Shown here: in pieces, positions 44,031-57,210 of the stretch
How positions within the stretch are numbered: the stretch's first letter is position 1
Layout: the number at the start of each line of letters is the position of its first letter
DNA from: Hofstenia miamia
Lineage: Eukaryota; Xenacoelomorpha; Acoela
Assembly (NCBI GenBank): GCA_004352715.1
Contig: SCFE01000046.1
Span: 1,397,503-1,461,502 of the forward strand
DNA length: 64,000 nt
Reading direction: 5' to 3'
Made by a program: the position numbers and the translations under genes
The notes under the pieces: generated by a model
The model's database searches: none
Told to the model about the DNA's origin: nothing
Seen by the model: the letters and a program-made list of their open reading frames with translations, nothing else

Positions 44031-46384
44031 CTACACAAGATATGTGCATTACTTATATTTGTGTACGATTCCATGGTTTTTGAATTAAAATCGCCCACCA
44101 AAAAATCAATTCAAAAGAGCCATCCGAAATTTCTAAATCGGTTTTTGTAAAAAACATTGGCCGTACTCCTCCATGCGGCAAAAGATGTTATTTACTAAAA
44201 CTAATTGAATTCCGAAAATTAAAACCCATGTATGGAAAATCTGAACAATTGATTGCAGAGTTATAACATTTTCGAAACTTAATCTTCAACTTCTTAACTA
44301 AACTCTTTAATTTAGGGAAACTTGACATTTTATTTAAAAACGTTCCAGTTGGGCAAGGGAGCAAGGGAAGTAGAATACTCTTTTGTACGGTTTGATGCAT
44401 TTATCACAAACTCAATTTTATTTCCCGCTTTACACAATGCATTAATTTTTACCAGTTCAAGCAACTTTCTTCGAATTTAGGGTCCACTGAGTACATTATT
44501 TTTTATCAATCAATCGAAATTTTCATGTTGAATATTTTAATCATTTTGTGCTTAAACTTTTTAGCATGTTGGATTTTATGCCTAGAAAATATATTATTTT
44601 GAAAATCAATTTTCCATCCGAGGTATTTACTGTCTTGGGATTTCTCTAATCTAAGTCCATGATTGTCAAAAATGCATAGCTCTGCTCACTTCGATTTGCA
44701 AATAATTTTAAGCGCTGTGTTTTGAATCTTTGTAGTAAGTTCTTTAACTTGAGATCTTAAGTTCAAGACATTCAAGTTCAAATCATTAAGACTATTTTAA
44801 ATTCCATACACATTTGATTCAATGCAAAAGAAATTAAGTAATTTAGTTCTAATATACATTAACCGTTTGACACATATTGTGTCTACAGAAACCCAAGTAT
44901 ACTTTCGCCTCTTCCAAAATAAACATATAATTATTAATCCAATGTCTTATTTCATTATCATGTAACAGATTTGAAATGTAGTATACACGTGTAACTAGGA
45001 ATTGCTAGTTGTCAGCCAACAAGAGAATAATCTAAAACATATTTAATTTAACTCAATTCATATGTGCTGATAAGACGAAATTCTACTTAATAGTAATGCA
45101 AGTTTTTGTAGCCTTGGGTTTAGAAGGCAGCTATATACGACAAGTATAATTTTTAAAAAAAATTCATCAGTTTTAAGGTATATACAACTTGTTAATAAAT
45201 TTTTTCGGCATTGCCAATAATTTGCTTCCTCAAAACTGTATGTCATATATTTGTTTTTAATGCCTGTTTTTTTGTATGAGTACGCACAAAAAATATATGT
45301 TTAATGATAATTTGCAATATATTTTGTAACTAATATTATATCATCAAATGCCTAATGCATGCACTAGCTTGTTTTGTTGATTGAGTATATTGAAAAAATA
45401 ATAATTAACTGTTTGTGTTATATTGAATTTCTTCAAATATTTAATTAACAATTCATGCTGAAATTGACTAATAAAATGAAATTCTATATATATATATATA
45501 TANNNNNNNNNNNNNNNCAATGTATAGTCAGTCCTCTGTAATTTGATTTTTATTTATATTAGTCTAGGTATTTTAATTAGTAGGTAATTACTAGGTCATC
45601 AAGAATAGTGATTTTTATACATGCACATTGTTCTTGTAATCGAAAATCTATTTGCATTACAAATGCACTCATTGTAAGTGTCATGCAAATCATTTTCCAG
45701 CATAAATACACTTGCTTTTCAAAAGAGCATGTTCTTAATTTGATGCAATTTATGACAATTGCATAACATTAAGTATGTCCTTAATTCTTTCTGATCAATA
45801 GAAAAATATAATTTTAGATTCTATATTTGGGCATGCATGAAATCGCTTTTAATATTTCATTAAAATGTTTAATTAAACTTTATTTTAATTTACGGATACC
45901 CACTAAATAGCTTTCATTATTTCGAAAATCGTAATCTTGATGACAATTCAAATCCTCTCATAAAAGTTTATTTTCTATTTTCAAGAAACTTTCAGCAGCT
46001 TTTGATAAATTATATAAGTAGATAACTTACGTATTTATTAGGGTAGTGCGATTAATTGACAGAACTTAGTGTTCACTTATTCTCCGCTTACAGTTGCAAC
46101 CTGGAATAAAGATTAATACTTCATGAATTTGCATCAATTCCTAATGGAGCTTCTCTTAAGTTCAATGAATATTTTAGGAACTCATTCAACACATGTATTT
46201 CAATGTATTCAATATGTGTATATAATTGATTTAAAGAAATAAATATTTAATAAGCACTTCGCATGTCAATGGCACTGTTTGAACTTTTAGGATTAACTCA
46301 AATTTCTTTCTCACTTGCAGGAATTAAAATTTGTAAGTTGAGAAATGGGTATCAACTATAGCAAAAAAATTACATTTTGGCAAA
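44031..46384. other. AT-rich sequence without recognised genes
   Basis: Only a (TA)n tract running into a 15-N gap (45486-45517) was recognised. Confidence 0.6.
45486..45517. repeat. (TA)n tract with 15-N gap
   Basis: The TA run ends at an N block, 45503-45517. Confidence 0.9.
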
Positions 46385-47953
46385 CAACATGAAAATTACT
46401 ATTTTCATTTATCTCTATTAAACAATTTGCCTAGCTCTTTTAAACTTCAACTTCTGGATCTTTTTCTCTTAAATAAACATCTAAATAATCAATTTGATTT
46501 GAAAACCTACAACTTTGTATTCTTTTAATCTACTCGTCATTCAAATCATGATATCATTGAATGTAAACTGGTTAGAAAATCTAAGACCTTATTACATTCA
46601 TTTGAAGACATCAATAAGTCTTCTTAATATACCAAGAAATGAGATTTTTTTGGAACTTTTTCAAGGCTAATTTTATTAGTGACGATCCTTTCACTAATTA
46701 TATCATCTGTTATTGTAATACTTGCCACTCAAAACAAGCATTCACTTTTATTACTATAACTTAATGTATCTGTAATTTTCAAGTTTTGCTCTTCAAAGAA
46801 CACAACTTTCTTTTCTTATGCACTCCTAGCATCTGAAAGATAAGCATTGTTAAGAATTGTTTGTCAGAAATATCGTTGACTTAGCTATAGTAAAAGCTTC
46901 ATGAGAAACTTGAAAAGTACATTTCTATTACAATAGGAAAGACAAATATTTTCCTCAAATATACAGCAAATATAATACAAATGAGAAATGAGGAATTTGT
47001 ACTAAGAGTTTGTATTAATTTCTCGTCTAGATAAAATTTCATGTAAGTTTTTCTATACTTGTTATTGCGAAATTTTAAAGAACAAAAACTCATTTTGGAT
47101 TACATAGCAAAAAATTCAGAACTAGCATTTGTTGAGGTTGATGTAATCTCAAAAAAATGACAAAGAATGTTATAATATTATGGGTTGACTTTGATAAAAC
47201 GAATGTTTAATTCGCTCTCAACTGTCCAAAGAACATAAACTCTAATTTCAAAAATGCAGAATCAATTTCATGAATAATGATTTCTTCATGCTAGCAAGTA
47301 GCTAATGAGTTGGAACTTATTGAATGATATAAATCGGTAGAATATACCTGTCAAAGATTGCATTCACAAAGTATAATCTTTCAGTTAGCAATGCCCGTGG
47401 CAAAACATTTGTAAATTTATTTCCGCAACATGAAAATTACTATTTTCATTTATCTCTATTAAACAATTTGCCTAGCTCTTTTAAACTTCAACTTCTGGAT
47501 CTTTTTCTCTTAAATAAACATCTAAATAATCAATTTGATTTGAAAACCTACAACTTTGTATTCTTTTATGTTATCATTGAATGTAAACTGTGTAGAAAAT
47601 CTAAGACCCTATTACATTCATTTGAAGACATCAATAAGTCTTCTTCAGAACTAGCATTTGTTGAAGTTGATGTAATCTCAAAAAAGTGACAAAGAATATT
47701 ATAATATTATTGGTTGACTTTGATAAAGCGAATGTTTAATTCGCTCTCAACTGTCCAAAGAACATAAACTCTAATTTCAAAAATGCAGAATCAATTTCAT
47801 GAATAATGATTTCTTCATGCTAGCAAGTAGCTAATGAGTTGGAACTTATTGAATGATATAAATCGGTAGAATATAACTGTCAAAGATTACATTCACAAAG
47901 TATAATCTTTCAGTTAGCAATGCCTGTGGCAAAACATTTGTAAATATATTTCC
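46385..47953 (+). repeat. Direct tandem duplication, first unit with 491-bp insertion
   Basis: Unit 1 is 46385-47425 and unit 2 is 47426-47953. They share long near-identical blocks beginning caacatgaaaattac and ending at ttccgcaa. Unit 1 carries 46626-47116, which is absent from unit 2. Unit 2 lacks about 22 bases near 47570. A 73-residue frame in unit 2 has no recognisable motifs. Confidence 0.85.
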
Positions 47954-49470
47954 GCAAACAATTGTGTAAAATTAGAAGATTCACGGTTTTGTGTACGTTT
48001 CAAAGGTCGATAACCTCATACATTTAAATTACATACAGATAAACATATCAGTAGTTAATGCTATATTTGTATTCTGCACGTGTTCTTATCGAAACACTGC
48101 CAAAAGTTGATACTTAATTGTTCACCTTTTAAAATTTCAATTTGTATAAAGAAATTTACACCAGCTGCTGGGAATTATGTCACTCTTTGGACGGGTAGAC
48201 CTTATAAAATCAATACTTTCCAAATATCTTAAGATCAAAGGGAAATTGTAGATAACTCCCATAGTTCTACTTCCAAAAACATTTTTGTTATCTACGTCGA
48301 GTGTTAGCCAATACGTATTGTTTTAACCTATTTTTAAAATGCATTAATTTCTGCTGTATTGTTTGAGAAGAATTTTACTTTGTGAGCATTAACTGGTCGT
48401 ATTTACTGTAAAGCAGAAATCCTTTCGATTAACCAAGTTTGTCAAAGAAAGGCGTACTAATGACGCTGTGAATTACTTTAACAGCTAAGGAAACGTATAG
48501 TAGCAAATTCCATTAAAAAATTAATAGTTTACTACAGACTTTAAGTCTCCACTCCCACATTCTTTAATTAAAGATGTAATTCTTGTAATAACAAATAGAT
48601 ACATTGTTTAAAAGGCAGACTACTGTAGCGTAAAAATGCTGCAATATTTAATCCAACTCGTCATGCTAAAATGTTTTCCAGTCATAAAATCGTGTCTGGT
48701 ATACGAGAAATACACAGATGCTTAATTTAACAAGTATTGTTGTCTTGCAATTTCAATAAAAAGATTTAGTTCAAAAAAAATTTGGTGGCACTTTTATGAG
48801 GAAAAACACCTAATTGTAAGTACACCCTACACAAACATATACTATATATATATATATATAAAATTCCTTAGAAAATTTGAAAATTTATTATTGTGACAAC
48901 CGAAGTTGGAAATCTTTAAGTAATATCAAGTATATAGTCAAATTCATATTCAACGCAATAATAAGTCACTAGTCAATTTTTAATTATTTCACTTGATTGT
49001 TTCAGAAAAATAAACTAGAAAATAATTATACATATTTGACGACGTATTTCAATAAGTCTACTGACCATAGAGCAGCAATTTTATATTAATATTTACCGCA
49101 GTATGTAACAATTAATATTGAAAATATGTATTTTTGTGCAATTAGAAATATCAAGTAAATATAAATATTGATATTTGGATTTGAATATAATTGATATTTG
49201 AATAATAGGAGAGAATGTTTTTCTCCTGATCTTAAGTAATACTTCAGGTACATTTCAATAAAATTTAAGCAATACGTGTTTGAATATAAGTAATGTAAAT
49301 GCCTTCAAATAACTCTCAAAAGTTTCAAATGATATTTTTTTTGAAAATTTGTTATGACTCTATCTTAATCCAATTTCACTTCATGGCTAGTCCATGTGAT
49401 TCATTGGTGATCAAGCTCATCTTTTAAGCAATTTATGTACTAAGGACCTCTCAATTGCTGAAATGGTAGT

Positions 49471-49519
49471 AGAAGAAGAAGAAGAAGAAGAAGAAGAAGA
49501 AGAAGAAGAAGAAGAAGAA
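49471..49519. repeat. (GAA)n microsatellite
   Basis: About 16 uninterrupted GAA/AGA units. Confidence 0.95.
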
Positions 49520-52014
49520 TCCTTTCAGATCAGTATGTTTCTTCAGAAAACATATGCTTTCATTATGAATATTTATTACGCTTGTTTGTGTTTTTAGTAA
49601 TTAACATTTTTACATTTTTGCCAAAAGTGTGCTCAGGGCATCATATACCGTCTGACTAGGGCACTTTGCTTGCTTTGTCACCTATATTAGCTCATGATTT
49701 AACGTTTCATCTCAACCTATTCTGCTTGGAAATCTCTTATTAGTGGTATATGCTTTCCTTCCTTCGTTCATTTATTGGAAGCAATTTGACTAAAATGTTC
49801 ACGATCTCTGATAATTATATTTTGTAAGCTAAAATATTAATTTTCTTGAAATTTGTTTAAGCATCACGAAAGATATTTGTTCTTAAAAAGAAATGCAATT
49901 TACTAGAATCAAAATTTGACAACTGATTAAATATTTAGCTTGAAGACCTCTCCCAACTCTTCAATTTTGCTAAATATGTCTACAATTGATCATTGAAGTT
50001 CTTACTTTGTATTGCAAAACATGTTTTATTTTCTATTATCAAACCAATTGATAAGCAATTTAGGTCTTCTACTCTTTGAAGAGGTCACTACTATTGTTTT
50101 GGTCTTATGAAGAAAATCAAGCAGGCTATTCTGAACGTTTTGTTTTATGCCTTATGAATATAGCCAAAAATCGTCACCTTGAAGGCTGTGTCCATCACTT
50201 TCATTTGGGATTTATATTGGAATCCCCATGAAACATTTGTGTCCATGTTTATGAGAAATTCCGTTCTTACCACAATACAGACAAACATATATAATCCTCA
50301 GTGATTTTTTAACGAACTTGCTATACATTATATGTTTCACCTGTTCAATCTTCTTTAATCCAATTGTACGACGGGAATCTCTTGGAGACATGCAACTTTC
50401 AATCCATGGGGATTCCATGTCATTTAACATTCTAAATCTTTTTTAAATTTTCTGCTAACAGGAACATAATTGCTCTTTGTAAAGTATAATGCGTTTGGCG
50501 TTGAAAATTCTATTCTATGCCACTCGTTGGAATCTTGTATCATTAAATTTTAAATATCAAGTAGAAAACAATGCATTTATGGCTTAAATTGTTTTATACA
50601 TAATTGCTGCTTAATGTACTGTACATTTACTCCATATAAAAATTTCAAATACTTCATTAAAACTATATATTGAGACAAAAAAATTTGTTAAAACTTTTTA
50701 AGAAAATTGCATCCGAGAATCATTCCATTTACGGTCATATTAATTTGGATGGACTTAGATCAAGGCCTTTACCCCTCACGAAACTAAGCAACTTCCCCTG
50801 GAGGCTGACAAATATTTTAAGATACATATATATGGATTTTGTGTTTTGCAAAATTTATTCAAAATAATATATATTACAGTTCTTACTATGCCAATATCCT
50901 TACAAAAATTTGAAAAATGTATAATTCTGATAACGTTAAGAATATTAGCAAGACTTCAACGGATAACTTCTTCCGAGGATTTTATATAAATCTGATAACA
51001 AATCATTTCAAATTGCTCTTTGGCCTAAACGCATCCTACAATAGAGGAATGTTGCTGCCACTCAATTCTTGCAAACATAAATGTTAAATAAAAATACATA
51101 AAAATCTACTGAGTGCAGGCAGTCTTCTTCGAAGGTACCAACAATGGTAGCCTTAATGAAGAATACCATGCCGAGTTAATGCTGAACAAGCACAAGCCAC
51201 ATTTGACAACTGATTAGTAGCCTACTTTTAATTAATAAACATTGAAGTTTGCTTGAAATATATATTTTTAGTAACTACCTCCTTTTCACATTATTAATAA
51301 ATATTTTGGTTCTTTTTATCAGAATTGCGTTTAAGGTAAACTTTCTGAAAATTGTCAACTACAACAAAGTTTTTGCAAGGATTTAATTCCACTGTTGTTT
51401 ACATATGGAAATCATGTATATCTTCCAAATTGTTGAATACTGCTTCAAAACCAGTAGTTATTTGATCGCCCAAAAAACCGTTTCATTCAATAGATTAAGA
51501 ATAGGAGTATGTTTTTAACAGAGTTCTGTCTTAGCCATGGTTGCCTTGGTTGTGGAAATTCCTACTCAAATTTACATGTAATAGGAATCGGAAGGGGAAT
51601 TCACTAAGCTATTCTCTCAAGTCGCAACAATGAATTTATCAAAATAAATAATTGAAAATTTTTCAAATATTTGAATAAATAAATTATATGCAACCCTAAC
51701 CTTAAAGAACAGTGGCAGCAACTAGCCTGGAACGATTTTTTTGAGCTTCATTAAATAAGTGCTGTTGAATTTCGCCAAATACGTTTGTCTTGCTACAGGG
51801 GGATATTATCTAGACCAATCATACAGTCACATCTTATTTCAAATTATGATTGAGGGTAGAAATATGTTTTACTAATAAACAGGATCATAGTATTCTTGAT
51901 CGAATGCATTAGTGCAATGCAATTACTACAACCATGATGTGTCATAGACTTTGCTTTTTAAATGTAGCTATAGCTCAATCGATGTTTTAAACATTTTTAA
52001 TATCATACCCGTTT

Positions 52015-52184
52015 ATATATATATATATATATATATANNNNNNNNNNNNNNNNNNNNNNNNNNNNNNNNNNNNNNNNNNNNNNNNNNNNNNNNNNNNNNN
52101 NNNNNNNNNNNNNNNNNNNNNNNNNNNNNNNNNNNNNNNNNNNNNNNNNNNNNNNNNNNNNTATATATATATATATATATATAT
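52015..52184. repeat. (TA)n tract interrupted by 124-N gap
   Basis: TA runs on both sides of N 52038-52161. The gap probably falls inside one long TA array. Confidence 0.9.
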
Positions 52185-54204
52185 AGTAGTTAGTACAAAG
52201 GGATAACGTGATTTTACTCGCAAAATATTCATTCAGATGTTTGTGGGAATAGTTGTATCTTCTAGTGAAAGCAATGGGAATTCCACGTGTGAATTTGCAA
52301 ACATATGTGGGAATTGGAACGCAGAATCCATTCTCATTGCAATTATTACCTCAACGCAGGACAGAATTAGAGAGTGACAATATAAGCAGAGCATCGACCC
52401 AAACCCGTTCCGATCAGAATATTCATTACACGAGCCCAACCGGAATCGGAAATTTACTACCCGATTCTTTTTTGATTCGCAATATTTACTTCTTGGATCA
52501 TTTTCTGATAGGGTAAACCATTAATTGGAATTACTTAACGTCTTAGACCTTTCTCGAATGGATTGTTTGATAACAACCGTATTTTTGAACAATTAATCTA
52601 AGCTTTAGTACCTGGACCCGACCCCACCCGACCTGAAACCCAGAATCGGGCTGCTTAATTGGATGCCCGATGACACTCTAGACAAAGCAGGTTAAGTATT
52701 CACTTCGATGAAATAGCAACAATATTCTGCAGAAATATCAATTAACTTGCTTTGTTTTTTATAAACTATATTTTTTAATTGAAGAGTAGTATTGCCTTAC
52801 GCATGTTGAGTTTGAGATTAAACGAGTAGTGATGGATTATTTTGTTGACATATACATCTAGTGTAACACTTCAATTGATGTTTTTCTGGATCTCCGCATT
52901 CAGCGCAATATCCCTGAACTAACCAATGACTGACAATGATTTTGACGACAATTTTTATTTCAACCCCTCCCCTAATTTGCCAATCCATTCTGATGTCATT
53001 TGTGGAGGTGTGCATCTCATTACGTTTTTAAATCAAAATTAGTCATGCTTTTCAATTGCATAATGTGATATATTTAAGCTCATAAAATGGGAAAGAATTT
53101 ATGTTCAACTAGCTATTAAATCAAATTCATAGTTACAAATAAAGCACTTTTCAGCTTTGTCGCTTGGGAAAACAAACTTTCAATTTGGAAATGCACCTGA
53201 TTTTCAGCTAAACTCTTCTTCAACTTAAGTATTGTCTAATTTGGTCTTTACGTAAAGAACAAAGCAGTTAAAAGCTTTTTACCGTTGCATTAGTTCCACC
53301 AACATCGAATGAAACTCATAAATAAATGCATTGTATTAGGCAGATGTTTATTGAATAGCAGACAAATTTCAAAAACATGTATTAATCAGAATAATATTTG
53401 CCATTATTATCATGTTATAGTTTTCAATTCTACTTTTACAAACATCAGTACGAATTTTCAATTTAAATTACTACTACTGCAGTCTAATAAAAGTTGAAAG
53501 CTCTCTGCAGTAGTGAAAAAAATCAGGGTTCGACACATAGATTTGATTGCGATTGCCCGCGCCAGAAAATTTTTTAAATATTTGATTGTATTCTTACTCA
53601 CATCACTATAAATTTTCTTATTTCAAGAGCAAAGGGGAACATTGTAGATCTAGATTTATAAATGCATAACAATCTGTATAATGGTAGAATAGAGGGTTCT
53701 GCGGAACCCGACTTTTGGAACCCAGTCCCACTTTAGTTACGACTGGCTCTGTCTCAGCCCCCCTAATTTGAAATATATATATATAATCGGAAGTAATAGC
53801 TTCGTCCTATCATCGTTACTACATATAATTATGTTTAGTATCAAACATACCAGCATTATTTTCATTTCACTAATAAGTTTTAGGCGAGTGCCCTTTGAAA
53901 AAGAGCAAAAGGCCAACTAAACTTGCATAAAATTAATTTAATGATCGAGTAACCCTGCAAACCATTAATGTAAAAAATCCATATTAAAAATATTTAAAAT
54001 TTCAATAGAAATTATGTTTGAATAGTTAATACTAGCTGTTGGTAGAACATTTTGACCGAATTTTTATTTAAAAAAAATTTCTTTAGTAATAAAATGGACT
54101 TTGATATTTGTGAAAACGAAATAAATTTCGTCAACTTATAGGTTTTTATACATATGCATGATATCCGACCTCAAACGAATCCCCTTGTTCAGGGAAAATC
54201 AAAA

Positions 54205-57163
54205 TAAATTTAGCAAATTGTTTTTGACCTTATCAAACCCATTAGTTATGTATTTTTAGCACTATTCTTCACTTGATGGTAGACTGAAAAAACAGAATGA
54301 ATTTAAACAATATGAACCATCTCTACTTTTGTTATATTAGTGATATACAAAGTACTTTCTAGTTATTACTTAAATTTACTAATATATGTGTTTCCTACAA
54401 GAAAAATATTTACATTCGTGTATATCAAAATTTTATATCCTTCTATATTGTGTAAGAATTACATCAACATGATGCGAATAAGTAGAATTTCAAAATTGCT
54501 AACAAGTTCTTGTAATTATACACTATGGATAGTTCGACTAAAAGTTTCACCAATTTTTATTTTATAATTATAATAAATAAATATAATATTTATTTAAATA
54601 TTAAAAAAGTGAAGCAATGAAACTCGGCATTACACATTATTTTAAAGTTCATGGGCTAGAGATAAAGAAAGTAATTACCAAACAGTCGTGTATTTTAATC
54701 ATCCATTTGTTTAAATGTCAAACCATCTTTCATAAAACATCGCTTTTTATTGTGGTTTTGCAAAAAAATTACTATAAAAATTAATTTTTTCCATGCAGTT
54801 ATCAGAGCACACCACATTTTATTTTGAATTTTTTTAAATTTCAATGTAAAAGAATTTTAAACATTTTACATGTTTTATGAAACTTTAGTTGTTTTTGTAC
54901 CAATGAGTAGAAATAGGAATTTTAATATAATGATAAATTCAGTATAGGCTTGCTGAATACTTCTAATCAAATATAGAGGAACAGTCAAAGCATTCCATTT
55001 ATTTTCTACAAAGTATTAAAACTCCTTTTCTCTAAAGTAAAAAGCGTAATGTTAAGAATAATAAATTCGTGATTTGTTAATTTTTAATTGAAAAATTAAG
55101 TGTGTCAAGCATTTTTTGAATTAGAAACAAGTTTAAAATTCATGCATTTCTTCTCTGACATGTTGCTAGTTTCATTATATTAGAAAAAACATTTTTTAGT
55201 TTTATTGGGATATTACATTAGATTAATACACAAATCTATTCAGCAATTCTCAGGTGGAATATTTTACTATAGCATTACATAACTATTGAATAAATGTAGT
55301 TAAATGTATGCAAATATACACTACTTTAATCAAATATTATTAATATTAATACTACATGTATTTGCTTTTCCATTTTTAATTTTGTGAATGCATAGTACTT
55401 ATAATATTTTAAAATTTTTTCACCAATGCGTTCAAGTGAGACCCCTAATATTTTATGATTTTTTTAAGAAATAATTTGGGTTCGCATGCATAAAAAATTT
55501 TAACTAATAGAACTATATTTACAAAAAACAAATGTTGATCGCAAACAATTAATGACATAAACATATGCAATTTTTATGATTGCACATGATGTACAGGATG
55601 TAGATCCTTCGATAAAAAAATAACTTCGAGTTGAAAAATATTCAAAAAGTATATATTTAAGAGATATATTTCCAAACATATAANTAAATTTAGCAAATTG
55701 TTTTTGACCTTATCAAACCCATTAGTTATGTATTTTTAGCACTATTCTTCACTTGATGGTAGACTGAAAAAACAGAATGAATTTAAACAATATGAACCAT
55801 CTCTACTTTTGTTATATTAGTGATATACAAAGTACTTTCTAGTTATTACTTAAATTTACTAATATATGTGTTTCCTACAAGAAAAATATTTACATTCGTG
55901 TATATCAAAATTTTATATCCTTCTATATTGTGTAAGAATTACATCAACATGATGCGAATAAGTAGAATTTCAAAATTGCTAACAAGTTCTTGTAATTATA
56001 CACTATGGATAGTTCGACTAAAAGTTTCACCAATTTTTATTTTATAATTATAATAAATAAATATAATATTTATTTAAATATTAAAAAAGTGAAGCAATGA
56101 AACTCGGCATTACACATTATTTTAAAGTTCATGGGCTAGAGATAAAGAAAGTAATTACCAAACAGTCGTGTATTTTAATCATCCATTTGTTTAAATGTCA
56201 AACCATCTTTCATAAAACATCGCTTTTTATTGTGGTTTTGCAAAAAAATTACTATAAAAATTAATTTTTTCCATGCAGTTATCAGAGCACACCACATTTT
56301 ATTTTGAATTTTTTTAAATTTCAATGTAAAAGAATTTTAAACATTTTACATGTTTTATGAAACTTTAGTTGTTTTTGTACCAATGAGTAGAAATAGGAAT
56401 TTTAATATAATGATAAATTCAGTATAGGCTTGCTGAATACTTCTAAACAAATATAGAGGAACAGTCAAAGCATTCCATTTATTTTCTACAAAGTATTAAA
56501 ACTCCTTTTCTCTAAAGTAAAAAGCGTAATGTTAAGAATAATAAATTCGTGATTTGTTAATTTTTAATTGAAAAATTAAGTGTGTCAAGCATTTTTTGTA
56601 TTAGAAACAAGTTTAAAATTCATGCATTTCTTCTCTGACATGTTGCTAGTTTCATTATATTAGAAAAAACATTTTTTAGTTTTATTGGGATATTACATTA
56701 GATTAATACACAAATCTATTCAGCAATTCTCAGGTGGAATATTTTACTATAGCATTACATAACTATTGAATAAATGTAGTTAAATGTATGCAAATATACA
56801 CTACTTTAATCAAATATTATTAATATTAATACTACATGTATTTGCTTTTCCATTTTTAATTTTGTGAATGCATAGTACTTATAATATTTTAAAATTTTTT
56901 CACCAATGCGTTCAAGTGAGACCCCTAATATTTTATGATTTTTTTAAGAAATAATTTGGGTTCGCATGCATAAAAAATTTTAACTAATAGAACTATATTT
57001 ACAAAAAACAAATGTTGATCGCAAACAATTAATGACATAAACATATGCAATTTTTATGATTGCACATGATGTACAGGATGTAGATCCTTCGATAAAAAAA
57101 TAACTTCGAGTTGAAAAATATTCAAAAAGTATATATTTAAGAGATATATTTCCAAACATATAA
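54205..57163 (+). repeat. 1480-bp near-identical tandem duplication joined by one N
   Basis: 54205-55683 and 55685-57163 match throughout, with the N at 55684 between them. I found only two differences (t/a near 54966/56446 and a/t near 55120/56600). The identical small frames at 54340 and 55820 are a by-product of this. Confidence 0.92.
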
Positions 57164-57176
57164 TTTAAATAGAATA

Positions 57177-57210
<34 letters not shown>

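Larger units (their letters stand above)
47954..54204. other. AT-rich sequence without recognised genes
   Basis: Contains (TA)n at 48843-48860, (GAA)n at 49471-49519 and a (TA)n-gap-(TA)n block at 52015-52184. No convincing coding sequence. Confidence 0.6.

Noticed and set aside
47468-47689. 73-residue frame in the tandem unit, possibly a transposon gene
   Set aside because: The homologous frame in unit 1 is broken and no motif is recognisable on either strand.
51951-52232. Frames made of alternating Tyr-Ile across the TA array and gap
   Set aside because: Translation of (TA)n and N, not protein.
52612-52680. Cluster of ACCCG/CCCGA words, a possible satellite
   Set aside because: Too few and too irregular to define a repeat unit.
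54340-56047. The same 75-residue frame present twice
   Set aside because: Repetition comes from the 1480-bp duplication; the frame is AT-biased with no recognisable motif.
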